A DNA stretch of 64,000 nt from Brachybacterium equifaecis (lineage in GTDB: Bacteria; Actinomycetota; Actinomycetes; Actinomycetales; Dermabacteraceae): the NCBI RefSeq assembly GCF_023509525.1, contig NZ_JAKNCJ010000002.1, positions 1 to 64,000 on the forward strand, read 5' to 3'. The position numbers and the translations under genes were made by a program. Numbering within the stretch: position 1 is the stretch's first letter; each line of letters opens with the position of its first letter. The notes beneath the pieces are model-generated. The model did not search any database. It had not been told where the DNA came from and saw only the letters and a list, made by a program, of their open reading frames with translations. Positions 36,522 through 45,822 of this stretch are shown one piece after another.

Positions 36522-37667
36522 TCAGAGAGCGGGCGCGTCGGCGATCGTCGCGCGCAGGCGCTCCTTCTGCTCGGCCACGTCGAAATCCGCGGCGGGCCAC
36601 TGCGGATCGATGGTGCGCAGCGCCTGCTGGAGCAGGTCCTGGACGGCGATCCGCGCGTACCACTTCCGATCGGCGGGGACCACGAACCACGGTGCCGCCT
36701 CGGTGGAGGTCGCGGACAGCGCCTTGGAATAGGCGTCCATGTAGGCGCTCCACTGGGCGCGCTCATCGATGTCGCCCGGGTTGAACTTCCAGTGCTTGTC
36801 CGGGCGCTCCAGGCGCTCCATGAGCCGCTCCCCCTGCTCCGCATAGGAGAGCAGCAGCATCACCTTCACGATGAGCACGCCGGAATCCGCGAGCTCCTGC
36901 TCGAAGGCGTTGATCGCCGCGTAGCGCCGCTCGATCTCGGCTTCGTCGGCCCAGCCGTGGACCCGGTGGATCAGGACGTCCTCGTAGTGCGAGCGGTCGA
37001 ACACGCCGATCATGCCGGGAGCGGGCACGTGGGGGCGGATGCGCCAGAGGAAGTCGTGCGCCTTCTCCTCGTCGGTGGGCGCCTTGAACGCGGTGATGCC
37101 GACGCCCTGCGGGTCGACGCCGCCGACGACGTGCCGCATGATCCCGCCCTTGCCGGAGGTGTCCATGCCCTGCACGACCAGCAGCACGCGCGCGCCGTCC
37201 GCGGTGCCGTGGTGCGCGGCGAACAGGCGCTCCTGGAGGGAGGAGAGCGCATCCTCGCACTCGGCGAGCCTCTCCTGGCCCTCCTTCTTGCCTCCGCTGA
37301 AGCCGGGGGTGGCCGAGGGGTCGAACTCGTGGATGTCGCCGGTCCACCCCGGGGTGATGGGGAAGCCGCGGGCTGCGCCGTCGGGCAGGGCCGCGGGGTC
37401 CAGCGCGAACCGGCGCGTCTGCGATGTCGCGGTCTTCGTCGTCGGGGACTTCGCCGTAGGGGCCTTGGCCGTCGAGGTCTTCGCCGTAGGGGCCTTAGCC
37501 GTCGAGGTCTTCGTCGTCGCGGACTTCGCGCTCTTCGTCGTCTTCGCGGGCTGTGCGCTCTTCGCAGTCGCGCTCTTCGCGGATGCGGTCTTCGTGGACG
37601 GTGCGCTCGTCGCGGGCGCGCTCTTCGCGGACTTCGCGCTGCGGGTGGTCTTCTTCGTCGATGCCAT
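36522..37667 (-). CDS. ppk2: Polyphosphate kinase 2 with Lys/Ala/Thr/Ser-rich tail
   Basis: Transfers phosphate between polyphosphate and nucleotides. 381 aa: residues 1-85 are a low-complexity basic tail of Lys, Ala, Thr, Ser and Pro with a repeated STAKAPTAK unit, resembling histone H1-like or DNA-binding tails; residues 100-375 are the PPK2 domain with Walker A GMDTSGKGG, Walker B-like GVFDRSHYEDV and the lid region RPDKHWKFNPGD. Closest in pattern to class I/III enzymes (PPi/polyP:AMP or ADP). Leaderless: TACCCT ends 6 nt before the ATG. Confidence 0.92.
   Translation of the reverse strand: MASTKKTTRSAKSAKSAPATSAPSTKTASAKSATAKSAQPAKTTKSAKSATTKTSTAKAPTAKTSTAKAPTAKSPTTKTATSQTRRFALDPAALPDGAARGFPITPGWTGDIHEFDPSATPGFSGGKKEGQERLAECEDALSSLQERLFAAHHGTADGARVLLVVQGMDTSGKGGIMRHVVGGVDPQGVGITAFKAPTDEEKAHDFLWRIRPHVPAPGMIGVFDRSHYEDVLIHRVHGWADEAEIERRYAAINAFEQELADSGVLIVKVMLLLSYAEQGERLMERLERPDKHWKFNPGDIDERAQWSAYMDAYSKALSATSTEAAPWFVVPADRKWYARIAVQDLLQQALRTIDPQWPAADFDVAEQKERLRATIADAPAL
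37440..37515 (-). repeat. 30-bp in-frame tandem repeat in ppk2
   Basis: Two near-identical 30-bp units plus a partial third encode (S)TAKAPTAKT repeats in the basic N-terminal tail. In-frame unit length (10 codons) means copy number can change without breaking the gene. Confidence 0.7.
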
Positions 37668-37673
37668 GAGGGA

Positions 37674-37679
37674 AGGGTA
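37674..37679 (-). promoter_or_regulatory. Leaderless promoter -10 of ppk2
   Basis: Minus-strand TACCCT ends 6 nt before the ppk2 ATG. The remaining intergenic 37680-37994 holds the upstream region of the PRC-barrel gene; a short palindrome GTTCAGCGAAC (37885-37895) is present but not assignable. Confidence 0.5.
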
Positions 37680-37994
37680 CCGAGCCCCGAGCCCCCTATC
37701 CTCGAGCGACCTTCCGGCCACTTCCGACCTTCCGCGCATCTCTCCTGGCGGCGCCGTCCGATCCGACAGACGCCCAGCTGGGAATTTCGGGACCTGAGCC
37801 GACCGCACTCAACCTCGGATTCTCCTCTGACCTGCGACGACGCGCAGAGGCCTGCGCTCTCGCACCCTCAGGAACCCCGCGAATGTTCAGCGAACGTCCA
37901 GAGGCGATCGAGCACGCCAGAGTAGAAATGATGACGTCAGGCCGGGCGGTCACCGCCGCCCTTCCACAGGTCAATTTCTTGAAGGAGATGCACC

Positions 37995-38852
37995 ATGACG
38001 TTCCAGGGAAACATCCAGGATCTGCAGGCCGCTGAGGTCGTCGACACCACCGGCGACAAGATCGGCAAGGTCGGTCAGGTCTACCTGACCGATGACACGC
38101 AGGAGCCCTCGTGGGTCACCGTGAACACCGGGTTCTTCGGCACCAAGGAGACCTTCATCCCCCTCGCTGAGGCGCGCTACGCCGACGGCGTCATCACCGT
38201 GCCCTACGAGAAGTCCTTCGTGAAGGACGCGCCGAACGTCGACGAGGACGGCTCGATCTCCCGCGAGGAGGAGGACGAGCTGTACCGCTACTACGGCGTG
38301 AACGACTCGCGCGGCTCCTACGAGGACCGCCGCGTCGCAGGCGATGCCACCACCACCGGCGTGGCCGGCGCGGGCGTCGGCGCTGCCGGCTACGATGCCG
38401 CGCGCACCGATCGCGACGTCGTGGCTGATCGCGACCTCGCGGACCGCCGCGACGTCGCCGATGTGGACGGCAAGGAGTCCATCACCCTGCACGAGGAGCG
38501 CGCGAACGTCGGCGTGCAGCAGGTCGAGACCGGCAAGGTGCGCCTGCGCAAGCACGTCGTCACCGAGACCGAGACCATCCAGGTCCCCGTCGAGCGCGAA
38601 GAGGTCTTCATCGAGCGCGTTCCCGCGAACGGCGCGGCCGACGGCGGCACCATCTCCGAGGGAGAGGTCGAGGTCACCCTCCACGAGGAGCGCCCCGTCA
38701 TCAACAAGGAGACCGTCGCCACGGAGACCGTGAACGTCGACAAGCGCGTCGTCACGGACACCGAGAACGTCACCACCGAGACCGCTCGCGAGGAGCTCGA
38801 CGTCGAGGGTGCCGAGGGCGTCGTCCGCGACGGCCGCGAGGACCTGCGCTGA
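37995..38852 (+). CDS. PRC-barrel / DUF2382 protein
   Basis: 285 aa. N-terminal PRC-barrel (about 5-80: AAEVVDTTGDKIGKVGQVYL), a linker with a Gly/Ala stretch, and a C-terminal DUF2382 (YsnF/AvaK) domain (about 160-275) rich in Glu, Val and Thr with repeated VTLHEER units. Families of this type are general-stress associated; molecular role unknown. GAAGGAG 8-9 nt before ATG gives a clear start. No signal peptide or membrane helix. Confidence 0.88.
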   Translation: MTFQGNIQDLQAAEVVDTTGDKIGKVGQVYLTDDTQEPSWVTVNTGFFGTKETFIPLAEARYADGVITVPYEKSFVKDAPNVDEDGSISREEEDELYRYYGVNDSRGSYEDRRVAGDATTTGVAGAGVGAAGYDAARTDRDVVADRDLADRRDVADVDGKESITLHEERANVGVQQVETGKVRLRKHVVTETETIQVPVEREEVFIERVPANGAADGGTISEGEVEVTLHEERPVINKETVATETVNVDKRVVTDTENVTTETAREELDVEGAEGVVRDGREDLR

Positions 38853-38910
38853 GCAGCTCCCCCTTTCCGCTCCGCACCGGGTTGACCCCGGACTGCTGAG
38901 CTGATCGCGC

Positions 38911-38943
38911 AAGAGCGCGTCGCCTCCGGGCGGCGCGCTCTTC
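38911..38943 (+). terminator. Terminator after the PRC-barrel gene
   Basis: A hairpin pairing 38911-38924 with 38929-38943 (one bulge), ending in TT, 60 bp after the stop codon. The rest of 38853-39180 has no gene; TACTGT at 39122-39127 is a candidate -10 for the DUF808 gene. Confidence 0.7.
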
Positions 38944-39180
38944 GCATGTCTGCAGACTCATGCGACGGGACGGCTGGACCTGCTGCGCCTCCCGCCCGCT
39001 CCGAAACTCTCGCGCCCCGGCCGCGCCCCGGGAGCGCGTGGTTCCGCCTCGGCTGCTGAGCCGTCGCTCACCCCCTGCTGGGCCGGACCCCCGTGCCGCC
39101 TCTTCGCGCTCCACCGGCCGGTACTGTGAGAGCGCTTCCGACAACCGCTCGATTCCGATGACTGCTCAAGGGGATGACAC

Positions 39181-40257
39181 ATGGCCGGTGGACTGGCTGG
39201 ACTACTGGACGATGTCGCGGCGATCGCCCGACTCGCCGCCGCGAGCGTCGATGACGTCGCGGCGGCCTCGGCCCGCACAAGCCTGAAGGCCGCGGGAGTC
39301 GTCGTCGACGATGCGGCCGTCACCCCTCAGTACGTCGAGGGCCTCTCCCCCAAGCGCGAGCTGCCGATCATCTGGCGGATCGCGAAGGGCTCCCTGATCA
39401 ACAAGCTCGCGATCATCCTCCCGGTCGCACTGCTGCTGTCCTGGCTCGCCCCGTGGGCCCTCACCCCGATTCTCATGGTGGGCGGCACCTACCTCTGCTT
39501 CGAGGGGGCGGAGAAGATCTGGGAGCTGATCACCGGCCACCACGAGGAGGCCGGCCCGGCCGCCCAGAAGGGCGCGGACGCGGAGGACGCCGTCGTCAAG
39601 AGCGCCGTGCGCACCGATCTGATCCTGTCGGCCGAGATCATGGTGATCTCCCTGAACGAGATCGCCGCGGAGACCTTCTGGATGCGCGCTGCCGTCCTGA
39701 TCGTGGTGGGGATCGGCATCACCCTCCTGGTCTACGGCGCCGTCGGCCTGCTCGTGAAGATGGACGACATGGGCCTGGCGCTGATGAAGCGCGACTCCGC
39801 GGGCGCCCAGCGCTTCGGCCGCGGCCTCGTGGCCGCGATGCCGAAGGTCATGAGCGTGATCTCCTACATCGGCATGTTCGCGATGCTGTGGGTCGGCGGG
39901 CACATCATCCTCGCCGGCACCCACGAACTGGGCCTGGCGAACCCGTACGGCTGGGTCCACCATCTCGAGGAGATCGCCCACCACGTCGGCGGCATCGGCG
40001 GGGTGCTGGCGTGGATCGTGAACACCCTCGCCTCGATGATCCTCGGCATCATCGTCGGCGGCATCGTCCTGCTCATCGTCGACGGCATCACGCACCTGCG
40101 CGGCGGGAAGACACATCCCCACCCGCACAAGCGCGATGTGGGCGTGGCCAGCGGCACCGGGACCATCGGGGGCCCTGTAGCCCGTGCCGCAGGTCCCGGC
40201 GAGAGCTCTGCGGAGGCGGCGGCGCCCGGCTCCCACCGAGCCGGATCCGACCGCTGA
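39181..40257 (+). CDS. DUF808 family inner membrane protein
   Basis: 358 aa, about six to eight membrane helices, starting MAGGLAGLLDDVAAIARLAAA, the hallmark of DUF808 (YedI-like). A C-terminal His-rich/Gly-rich tail (GKTHPHPHK and beyond, about 310-358) is less conserved. Function unknown; often near stress genes. AAGGGG ribosome-binding stretch upstream of ATG. Confidence 0.88.
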   Translation: MAGGLAGLLDDVAAIARLAAASVDDVAAASARTSLKAAGVVVDDAAVTPQYVEGLSPKRELPIIWRIAKGSLINKLAIILPVALLLSWLAPWALTPILMVGGTYLCFEGAEKIWELITGHHEEAGPAAQKGADAEDAVVKSAVRTDLILSAEIMVISLNEIAAETFWMRAAVLIVVGIGITLLVYGAVGLLVKMDDMGLALMKRDSAGAQRFGRGLVAAMPKVMSVISYIGMFAMLWVGGHIILAGTHELGLANPYGWVHHLEEIAHHVGGIGGVLAWIVNTLASMILGIIVGGIVLLIVDGITHLRGGKTHPHPHKRDVGVASGTGTIGGPVARAAGPGESSAEAAAPGSHRAGSDR

Positions 40258-40330
40258 ATTCTTCCTGCTGAGAGTCGTCCCGCGGCGGATCGCGCATCCG
40301 CATCCGCATCCCGCACAGCATCATCGCCTC

Positions 40331-40372
40331 GCGAAGAGCGCCCCTGCTCCATCGAGCAGGGGCGCTCTTCGC
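40331..40372. terminator. Perfect 19-bp terminator between convergent genes
   Basis: Arms 40331-40349 and 40354-40372 are exact reverse complements with a 4-nt loop, between the DUF808 gene and the minus-strand NAD(P)-binding gene. Serves both directions. Confidence 0.85.
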
Positions 40373-40394
40373 CGTCCCGGGCGGCTGCCGGGGC

Positions 40395-41048
40395 TCAGCG
40401 CTGGGAGAGCGCCGTCTCGATGGGCGTCGGCCCGTCGGCGAAGCCGATGAACGCCCCGGAGAGATCCTCGCGCTCCACGACCTCGGCGATCATGCGCGCG
40501 ACGTTGGCGCGGCTCGTCGCGGGCTCGGCGGCCGCAGCCTCGGGATCCGTCTGGATCTGCCCGGTGGGGACGTCGAGGGTGAGGTTCCCCGGGCCGAGGA
40601 TCGTCCAGTCCAGCGAGGACGCCTGCAGGTGCTCATCCGCCTCCGCCTTGGACTGCGCGTAGGCGTAGAAGGGATCCTCCGGGTCCACCCCGTGGTCGAG
40701 GCCCGCACCGAGGTAGCTCACCATCACGTAGCGGTGCGCGCCCACCTTCTGCGCGGCGTCCATCGAGAGCTTCGCCGCGTCCCGGTCCACGCGGTAGGTG
40801 CGCTCGGGCGAGCCGCCGCCCGCGCCCGCAGACCAGACGACGGCGTCCGCGCCCTCCAGGAGCGATTCCCAGCCTGCGGCGTCGAGCTGCTCGATGTCCT
40901 CCACGACCGGGACCGCCCCGGACCTCTCGATCTCCGCCGCCTGCTCCGCCTTGCGGATGACGGCACGCACCTCGTGCCCCCGCTGCACGAGCAGCGGCTC
41001 TGCGAGCAGTGCGACCTTGCCATGACCTCCGATGAGTGTGATCTTCAT
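40395..41048 (-). CDS. NAD(P)-binding oxidoreductase-like protein
   Basis: 217 aa atypical short-chain dehydrogenase. The Rossmann glycine motif GGHGKVA sits at residues 7-13, followed by a YxxxK-like YAQSKAEAD segment. Resembles YwnB/NmrA-like NAD(P)H-binding proteins. Substrate unknown; members act as reductases or redox sensors. Confidence 0.85.
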   Translation of the reverse strand: MKITLIGGHGKVALLAEPLLVQRGHEVRAVIRKAEQAAEIERSGAVPVVEDIEQLDAAGWESLLEGADAVVWSAGAGGGSPERTYRVDRDAAKLSMDAAQKVGAHRYVMVSYLGAGLDHGVDPEDPFYAYAQSKAEADEHLQASSLDWTILGPGNLTLDVPTGQIQTDPEAAAAEPATSRANVARMIAEVVEREDLSGAFIGFADGPTPIETALSQR

Positions 41049-41093
41049 GCCCTCACTCTCGCAGGGGCGCCTCCGAACGGCGTGGGCGCTGCA

Positions 41094-42917
41094 TCAAGCT
41101 CCGCTGGGTGCCGAGCTGCGGCCCTGGTCCCCGTCCGCAGGCAGCGCCTCGGGAGCGTCGCCGGCGCTGACGGTGTCGACAGGCTCGGCATCCTCGAGGT
41201 ACTCCCCCGTCTCGTAGTCGAACTCGACGGGGTTGCCGTCCTCATCGGTGCGGACGTACCACTCGGTGACCTCCTCCGCGGTCGAGTCGAACTCGCCGCC
41301 GGTGGCGCGGGCGTCGCCCGGGTCGGTGGGCTCGACGGCGAGCGCGAAGCTGTCGCCGTACTCGCGCACGCCGTGCTTGACCGCGTTCTCCACTGCCACC
41401 GCCTGGAAGCGGTCGCGGATCGCTATCGGGTCTGTGCGCAGGAGCTTCACGAGCGCGACGGCCATCAGCACCAGGATGATCTCGAACGGGGTCGCGGTGA
41501 CGGCGACGAGGTTCTGGAGGCCCTGGAGCGCGTTCTTCCCGCCGAACAGGAGGATCACCACGGCGATCCCGGCCATGCACAGCACCCAGAACGCCGTGAC
41601 GAGGCGGTTCGGCTCGGGGTTGCCCTTCTGGGAGAGCTGCGAGTTGACGATCGAGGCGGAATCCGCGGTGGTGATGAAGAAGATCGCGAGCACGCCGAGC
41701 ACGAACTGGCGGATGGTGCGCCCGCGCGAGATCTTCGCGACGACCACCCCGACGAACGGCGCCCAGCTCACCCACCAGGCCCAGTAGAACCCGGTCCACG
41801 CCGACAGGAACGCCTGCATGGATTCGCCCTTGGACATGTTCGCCGAGAGCATCGCCGGCATCGTGGAGACGTACTCGAGGATCGCACCGGGGATGATGTT
41901 GATGAGGAAGACCGTCGGCCCGACGACGAAGAAGAACACCGCCAGGGCGATGGACAGCACCATGTTGATGTTCGAGAGCCAGCGGATCCCCCTTGCCACT
42001 CCCGAGACGGCCGAGATGATGGTGCCGATCGTGAGCACCATGATGATGATCAGGGCGATCGAGTTGCCGGTGCCGCTGACGACCTCGACGCCGCGCGCGA
42101 TCTGCAGCGCGCCGATGCCGAGGGTGGCGGCGGTGCCGAAGAGGGTCGCGATGATCGCGAGGCCGTCGATGATGCGCGCGGCGGGCGAGGCGGTGCTGCC
42201 TCCCCACAGGGAGACGACCACCGCGCCGCTCATCAGCGGCACCTTCCCGCGACGGTAGGACACGTACGCCACCGACAGGCCGACGATCGCATAGATCGCC
42301 CAGGCGTTCACGCCCCAGTGCAGGGCCGACTGCGCCATCGCGCCCTTCATGGCCTCGGCCGTGCCGGGCTCGTACGGGGCGCCGGGCCGCGGGGAGAGGT
42401 AGTAGGTGAGCGGCTCGAAGGGGCCGAAGGAGATGATGCCGATGCCGATGCCGGCCGCGAACAGCATCGCCGCCCAGGACGCCGTGGAGTACTCGGGCTT
42501 CTCGCCGTCGAGGCCGAGCGGGATGCGGCCGTAGCGCGAGAAGGCGAGTACCACGAGCAGCAGCACGAGACCGATCGCGAGGACGCTGAACATCCAGGCC
42601 AGGTTCTGCATGACCCAGGTCAGCGCAGCGCCGGAGACCGCGAAGACCTGCGCGGGAGCGGCGATGCCCCACACCACGAAGCCCACGATGAGCGCGCCGA
42701 CGACCACCAGGATCCAGCGGTCCACGCCGTAGCGGATCTTCTGATCCTCCACGGACACCCCGGGCACGAGCGCCGGATGGATGCTGTGGGGGTAGGTGAT
42801 GTCCCGCAGGAACTGCCGGGCCTGGGCCCCGTACGGGCCGCTGCGCGAGGGAGGCGCGGCCTCGCGGGGATCCTCGGGCACGCGGAGCGGGGGTTCGGGG
42901 GCGGCGGTCGAGTTCAC
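41094..42917 (-). CDS. BCCT family transporter (choline/betaine/carnitine)
   Basis: 607 aa, twelve helices expected. The BCCT signature TGFYWAWWVSWAPFVGV (about 365-381) is clear, with the usual extended N- and C-terminal hydrophilic tails (1-70 and 535-607), the latter acidic and possibly osmosensory. Imports compatible solutes such as glycine betaine; exact substrate unknown. GTG start at 42917. Confidence 0.93.
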   Translation of the reverse strand: MNSTAAPEPPLRVPEDPREAAPPSRSGPYGAQARQFLRDITYPHSIHPALVPGVSVEDQKIRYGVDRWILVVVGALIVGFVVWGIAAPAQVFAVSGAALTWVMQNLAWMFSVLAIGLVLLLVVLAFSRYGRIPLGLDGEKPEYSTASWAAMLFAAGIGIGIISFGPFEPLTYYLSPRPGAPYEPGTAEAMKGAMAQSALHWGVNAWAIYAIVGLSVAYVSYRRGKVPLMSGAVVVSLWGGSTASPAARIIDGLAIIATLFGTAATLGIGALQIARGVEVVSGTGNSIALIIIMVLTIGTIISAVSGVARGIRWLSNINMVLSIALAVFFFVVGPTVFLINIIPGAILEYVSTMPAMLSANMSKGESMQAFLSAWTGFYWAWWVSWAPFVGVVVAKISRGRTIRQFVLGVLAIFFITTADSASIVNSQLSQKGNPEPNRLVTAFWVLCMAGIAVVILLFGGKNALQGLQNLVAVTATPFEIILVLMAVALVKLLRTDPIAIRDRFQAVAVENAVKHGVREYGDSFALAVEPTDPGDARATGGEFDSTAEEVTEWYVRTDEDGNPVEFDYETGEYLEDAEPVDTVSAGDAPEALPADGDQGRSSAPSGA

Positions 42918-43075
42918 CGGTCTCCTGGCGCAGTGCGGCCCGCCCTGCGGAACGTGCTCAGGGCGGGATACCCACGCTAGCCCAGCTCCCGGATAGGCCC
43001 GGATCGGCCCGGATCGGCCCCAGCCTGCTCGCCCGACGCACTGCGGGCGACGTCCCTGCGTCTGCCGGCACGCGC

Positions 43076-43081
43076 TAGGCT
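43076..43081 (+). promoter_or_regulatory. Leaderless promoter -10 (TIGR02206 gene)
   Basis: TAGGCT ends 6 nt before the GTG at 43088; no ribosome-binding site. Confidence 0.5.
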
Positions 43082-43087
43082 CCGACC

Positions 43088-43903
43088 GTGCACGACGAGC
43101 CCCTCGGACGGATGCCCGCCTACGGCGCGCAGCATCTGACGATGCTCGCGCTGATCGCGGTAGGAGCGGTGATCATCATCACCCTCCTGCGCCGCGCTCT
43201 GCGCGATCCCGCGGCCGACGGCGCTGCCGGCCCCCTGATCGTGCGGCAATCCGGCTTCCGCGCCGTGGAGGGCACCCGGGCGGATCGCGTCCTGCGGGTC
43301 TGCGGATGGGCGCTGCTGGCGAACTCCGTTGCCTGGACGCTGTGGGGGTTCATGCCGTGGGCGTGGAGCCTCCACGACTCCCTCCCCCTGCACTTCTCGG
43401 ACGCGCTGCGCTTCATCGGACCGATCGCGCTGATCTCCCGCCGCGGCTGGGCGGTCGTGGTCGCCGTGTTCTGGGGCCTCACCCTGAACCTTCAGTCGGT
43501 CCTGACCCCCGACGTGAACTACGTGGTCATCCCCCCGCTCGAGTTCGCCGAGTACTGGATCGCCCACGGCTCCGGGCTGCTGATCCCGGCGGCGCTGCTC
43601 TGGGGTCTGGGGCTGCGCCCGACGTGGCGCGGCTTCGCCGGCGCCTACGGCGCGACCGTGCTGTGGGCGGGCATCGCCGTCACCGGGAACGCGCTGACAG
43701 GGGCGAACTACGCCTACCTCAACCGCGCACCGGCGGGACCCAGCATCCTGGACCTCATGGGCCCCTGGCCCCGGTACATCGCCGTGGAGGCGCTCCTCAT
43801 CGCGGTGGTCTGGGCACTGATGACGCTGCTGTGGAACCTCCCGCGCCGCCCCTCGCGCATCGCCCTCGCGCCGAGCGCGGGCCGGACCCGCCGCCCGCGC
43901 TGA
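43088..43903 (+). CDS. TIGR02206/YwaF-like membrane protein
   Basis: 271 aa, about seven hydrophobic segments, with GAQHLTMLALIAVGAVIII at the start and a conserved PLHFSDALRFIGPIAL and TGANYAYLNRAP, which recall the YwaF (TIGR02206) family of unknown function. Leaderless GTG start. Single-gene transcript. Confidence 0.75.
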   Translation: MHDEPLGRMPAYGAQHLTMLALIAVGAVIIITLLRRALRDPAADGAAGPLIVRQSGFRAVEGTRADRVLRVCGWALLANSVAWTLWGFMPWAWSLHDSLPLHFSDALRFIGPIALISRRGWAVVVAVFWGLTLNLQSVLTPDVNYVVIPPLEFAEYWIAHGSGLLIPAALLWGLGLRPTWRGFAGAYGATVLWAGIAVTGNALTGANYAYLNRAPAGPSILDLMGPWPRYIAVEALLIAVVWALMTLLWNLPRRPSRIALAPSAGRTRRPR

Positions 43904-43960
43904 CCCTCTCTCACCGCTCTCCCCTGTCGAATATGGACGAAGTCTGCCCGAATCTCTTGT

Positions 43961-43990
43961 TTCGTGTGGGTTCGTGTGGGATTCTGTGGG
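43961..43990 (+). promoter_or_regulatory. Three tandem 10-bp repeats upstream of fruR
   Basis: TTCGTGTGGG, TTCGTGTGGG and ATTCTGTGGG follow each other head-to-tail with a 10-bp period, one helix turn, 45 bp before the fruR ATG. DeoR-family regulators commonly bind direct repeats near their own promoter, so this is a good candidate FruR operator. Confidence 0.6.
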
Positions 43991-44035
43991 AACGGCACGG
44001 TACGGGCCGATCTTCGAAGGCGAAGGCAGGGTGAG

Positions 44036-44797
44036 ATGTACGCAGAGCAGCGGCAGAAGCTGATCCATGACGCGGTGACGGAGAGCGGCCGCGCGGCGGT
44101 CTCCGACCTCGCCGAGCGCTTCGAGGTGACCACCGAGACCATCCGTCGCGACCTCGACCAGCTCGCCGGCGCGGGACTGCTCGTGCGCGTGCACGGCGGC
44201 GCCGTGGCCCGCCGAACGGCGGTGATGGAGCCCGACGTCGCCACCCGCTCGAGCACGAACACCGCGGCCAAGCGCCGCATCGCCGAGGCCGCGCGCTCCC
44301 TCCTCCCCTCCGACCCCTCCGCCTCCGTCCTGCTGGACTCCGGCACCACGACCGCCGCCCTCGTCCCCCACCTGCACGGTCGCACCGGGCCGCTCCTGAC
44401 GAACTCCGTGGACATCGCCTCCTCCGTGCTCCAGCTCCCCGGCGCGGATCTGCACCTGCTGCCCGGCCGCGTGCGGGGGGCGACCCACGCGGCCGTCGGC
44501 GCGGACACCGTAGGGGCTCTGCGGTCGCTGCAGCCCGATGTCGCCTTCCTCGGCTGCAACGGCGTCTCGGGCGACGGCTTCACGACCCCCGACCCCGACG
44601 AGTCCGCGGTCAAGGCCGCGATGATCCGCTCCGCCGGGATGCGGATCGTGCTCGCCGACTCCTCCAAGATCCTCGCCCGCCAGCTCTCCGTCTTCGCCCG
44701 GCCCTGGGAGATCGACGTGCTCGTCACCGAGCGCGACCTGCCCGCTCCCCTCCACGATCAGCTCACCGCTCACGACATCGAGGTGCTCCGCGCATGA
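44036..44797 (+). CDS. fruR: DeoR family transcriptional regulator, fructose operon
   Basis: 253 aa: N-terminal DeoR helix-turn-helix (about 5-60, with VTTETIRRDLDQL) and a C-terminal sugar-phosphate sensor domain with the conserved VLLDSGTTTAAL and LADSSKI. Probably represses fruRKA and responds to a fructose phosphate. ATG at 44036; overlaps fruK by 4 bp. Confidence 0.92.
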   Translation: MYAEQRQKLIHDAVTESGRAAVSDLAERFEVTTETIRRDLDQLAGAGLLVRVHGGAVARRTAVMEPDVATRSSTNTAAKRRIAEAARSLLPSDPSASVLLDSGTTTAALVPHLHGRTGPLLTNSVDIASSVLQLPGADLHLLPGRVRGATHAAVGADTVGALRSLQPDVAFLGCNGVSGDGFTTPDPDESAVKAAMIRSAGMRIVLADSSKILARQLSVFARPWEIDVLVTERDLPAPLHDQLTAHDIEVLRA

Positions 44798-45750
44798 TCA
44801 TCACGCTCACCGCCAACCCCTCCCTCGACCGGACGGTGGATCTCGGCGCACCGCTGAACCCGGGGGGCGTGCACCGCTTCACCGCGGACCGCCTGCAGCC
44901 GGGCGGCAAGGGCGTGAACGTGGCGCTCGGCGTGCAGCGTGCCGGGCTCCACGTCCTGGCAGTCCTCCCGGCCGCTGCCGCAGATCCGCTGCTGCCCCTG
45001 CTCGCCGCGGAGGGCCTGCCGCATCGCGCGAGCCCGATGGCCGGCCGTGTGCGCACGAACCTCACCGTCCTGTCCTCACCCGACGTCACCACCAAGCTCA
45101 ACGAGCCCGGCGCCCCCCTCAGCGCGCAGGAGGCGTCCGCGCTCGAGACCGCCCTGCTCGACGCCGTGAGCGCGGGCGACGATGTCATGCTCTCCGGCTC
45201 TCTCGCGCCGGGCCTCCCGGCCGACGCCTACGTGCGACTGGTACGCGCTGTGCGCGAGAAGGGCGCCTGGGTCGGCGTCGACACCTCCGACGCCCCGCTC
45301 GCCGCGATCGCCGCCGCCCTCGCCAGCGCCGCTCCGGACTTCCTCAAGCCCAATGCCGAGGAGCTCGGCCAGATCCTCGGCCTCCCCGGCGAGCAGCTGG
45401 AGGCCGACGCCGAGCGCGGGGAGCTGGACGGGGTGCGGGATGCCGCCCTCGCCCTGCACGCCCGAGGCGTCGGCGCGGTGCTCGTCACCCTCGGCGGCGC
45501 GGGCGGAGTGCTCGCCACGGACGGGGGCGCCTGGTATTCCCCGTCGGCGCCCGTCGAGGTCGTCTCCACCGTCGGCGCGGGCGACTCCGCGACCGCCGGC
45601 TACCTCATCGGCCGCGCGCTCGGCGAGGATCCGCCGGCCCGGCTCGCCCGCGCTCTCGCCTACGGCACCGCCGCCGTCGGCCTTCCCGGCACGACGATCC
45701 CCCGTCCTGACCAGGTCCGCCCCGATCCCGGCGCCGTGCGCCGCCTCTGA
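44794..45750 (+). CDS. fruK: 1-Phosphofructokinase
   Basis: PfkB-family kinase, 318 aa, phosphorylates fructose 1-phosphate made by the PTS. Signatures: GGKGVNVALGVQRAG (about 33-47) and the catalytic VSTVGAGDSATAGYL (about 253-267). ATG overlaps fruR stop. Confidence 0.95.
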   Translation: MIITLTANPSLDRTVDLGAPLNPGGVHRFTADRLQPGGKGVNVALGVQRAGLHVLAVLPAAAADPLLPLLAAEGLPHRASPMAGRVRTNLTVLSSPDVTTKLNEPGAPLSAQEASALETALLDAVSAGDDVMLSGSLAPGLPADAYVRLVRAVREKGAWVGVDTSDAPLAAIAAALASAAPDFLKPNAEELGQILGLPGEQLEADAERGELDGVRDAALALHARGVGAVLVTLGGAGGVLATDGGAWYSPSAPVEVVSTVGAGDSATAGYLIGRALGEDPPARLARALAYGTAAVGLPGTTIPRPDQVRPDPGAVRRL

Positions 45751-45822
45751 ATCCCCCGCCCACCCGGGCATGCAGTCCCCTTCCACCCCTTGCCCTGCGG
45801 GGCACCTCACCAGGAGCCGTCC

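Noticed and set aside
37885-37895. LexA/SOS box (GTTCAGCGAAC)
   Set aside because: Half-sites are in the wrong order and spacing for the actinobacterial SOS box, and the downstream gene is not an SOS gene.
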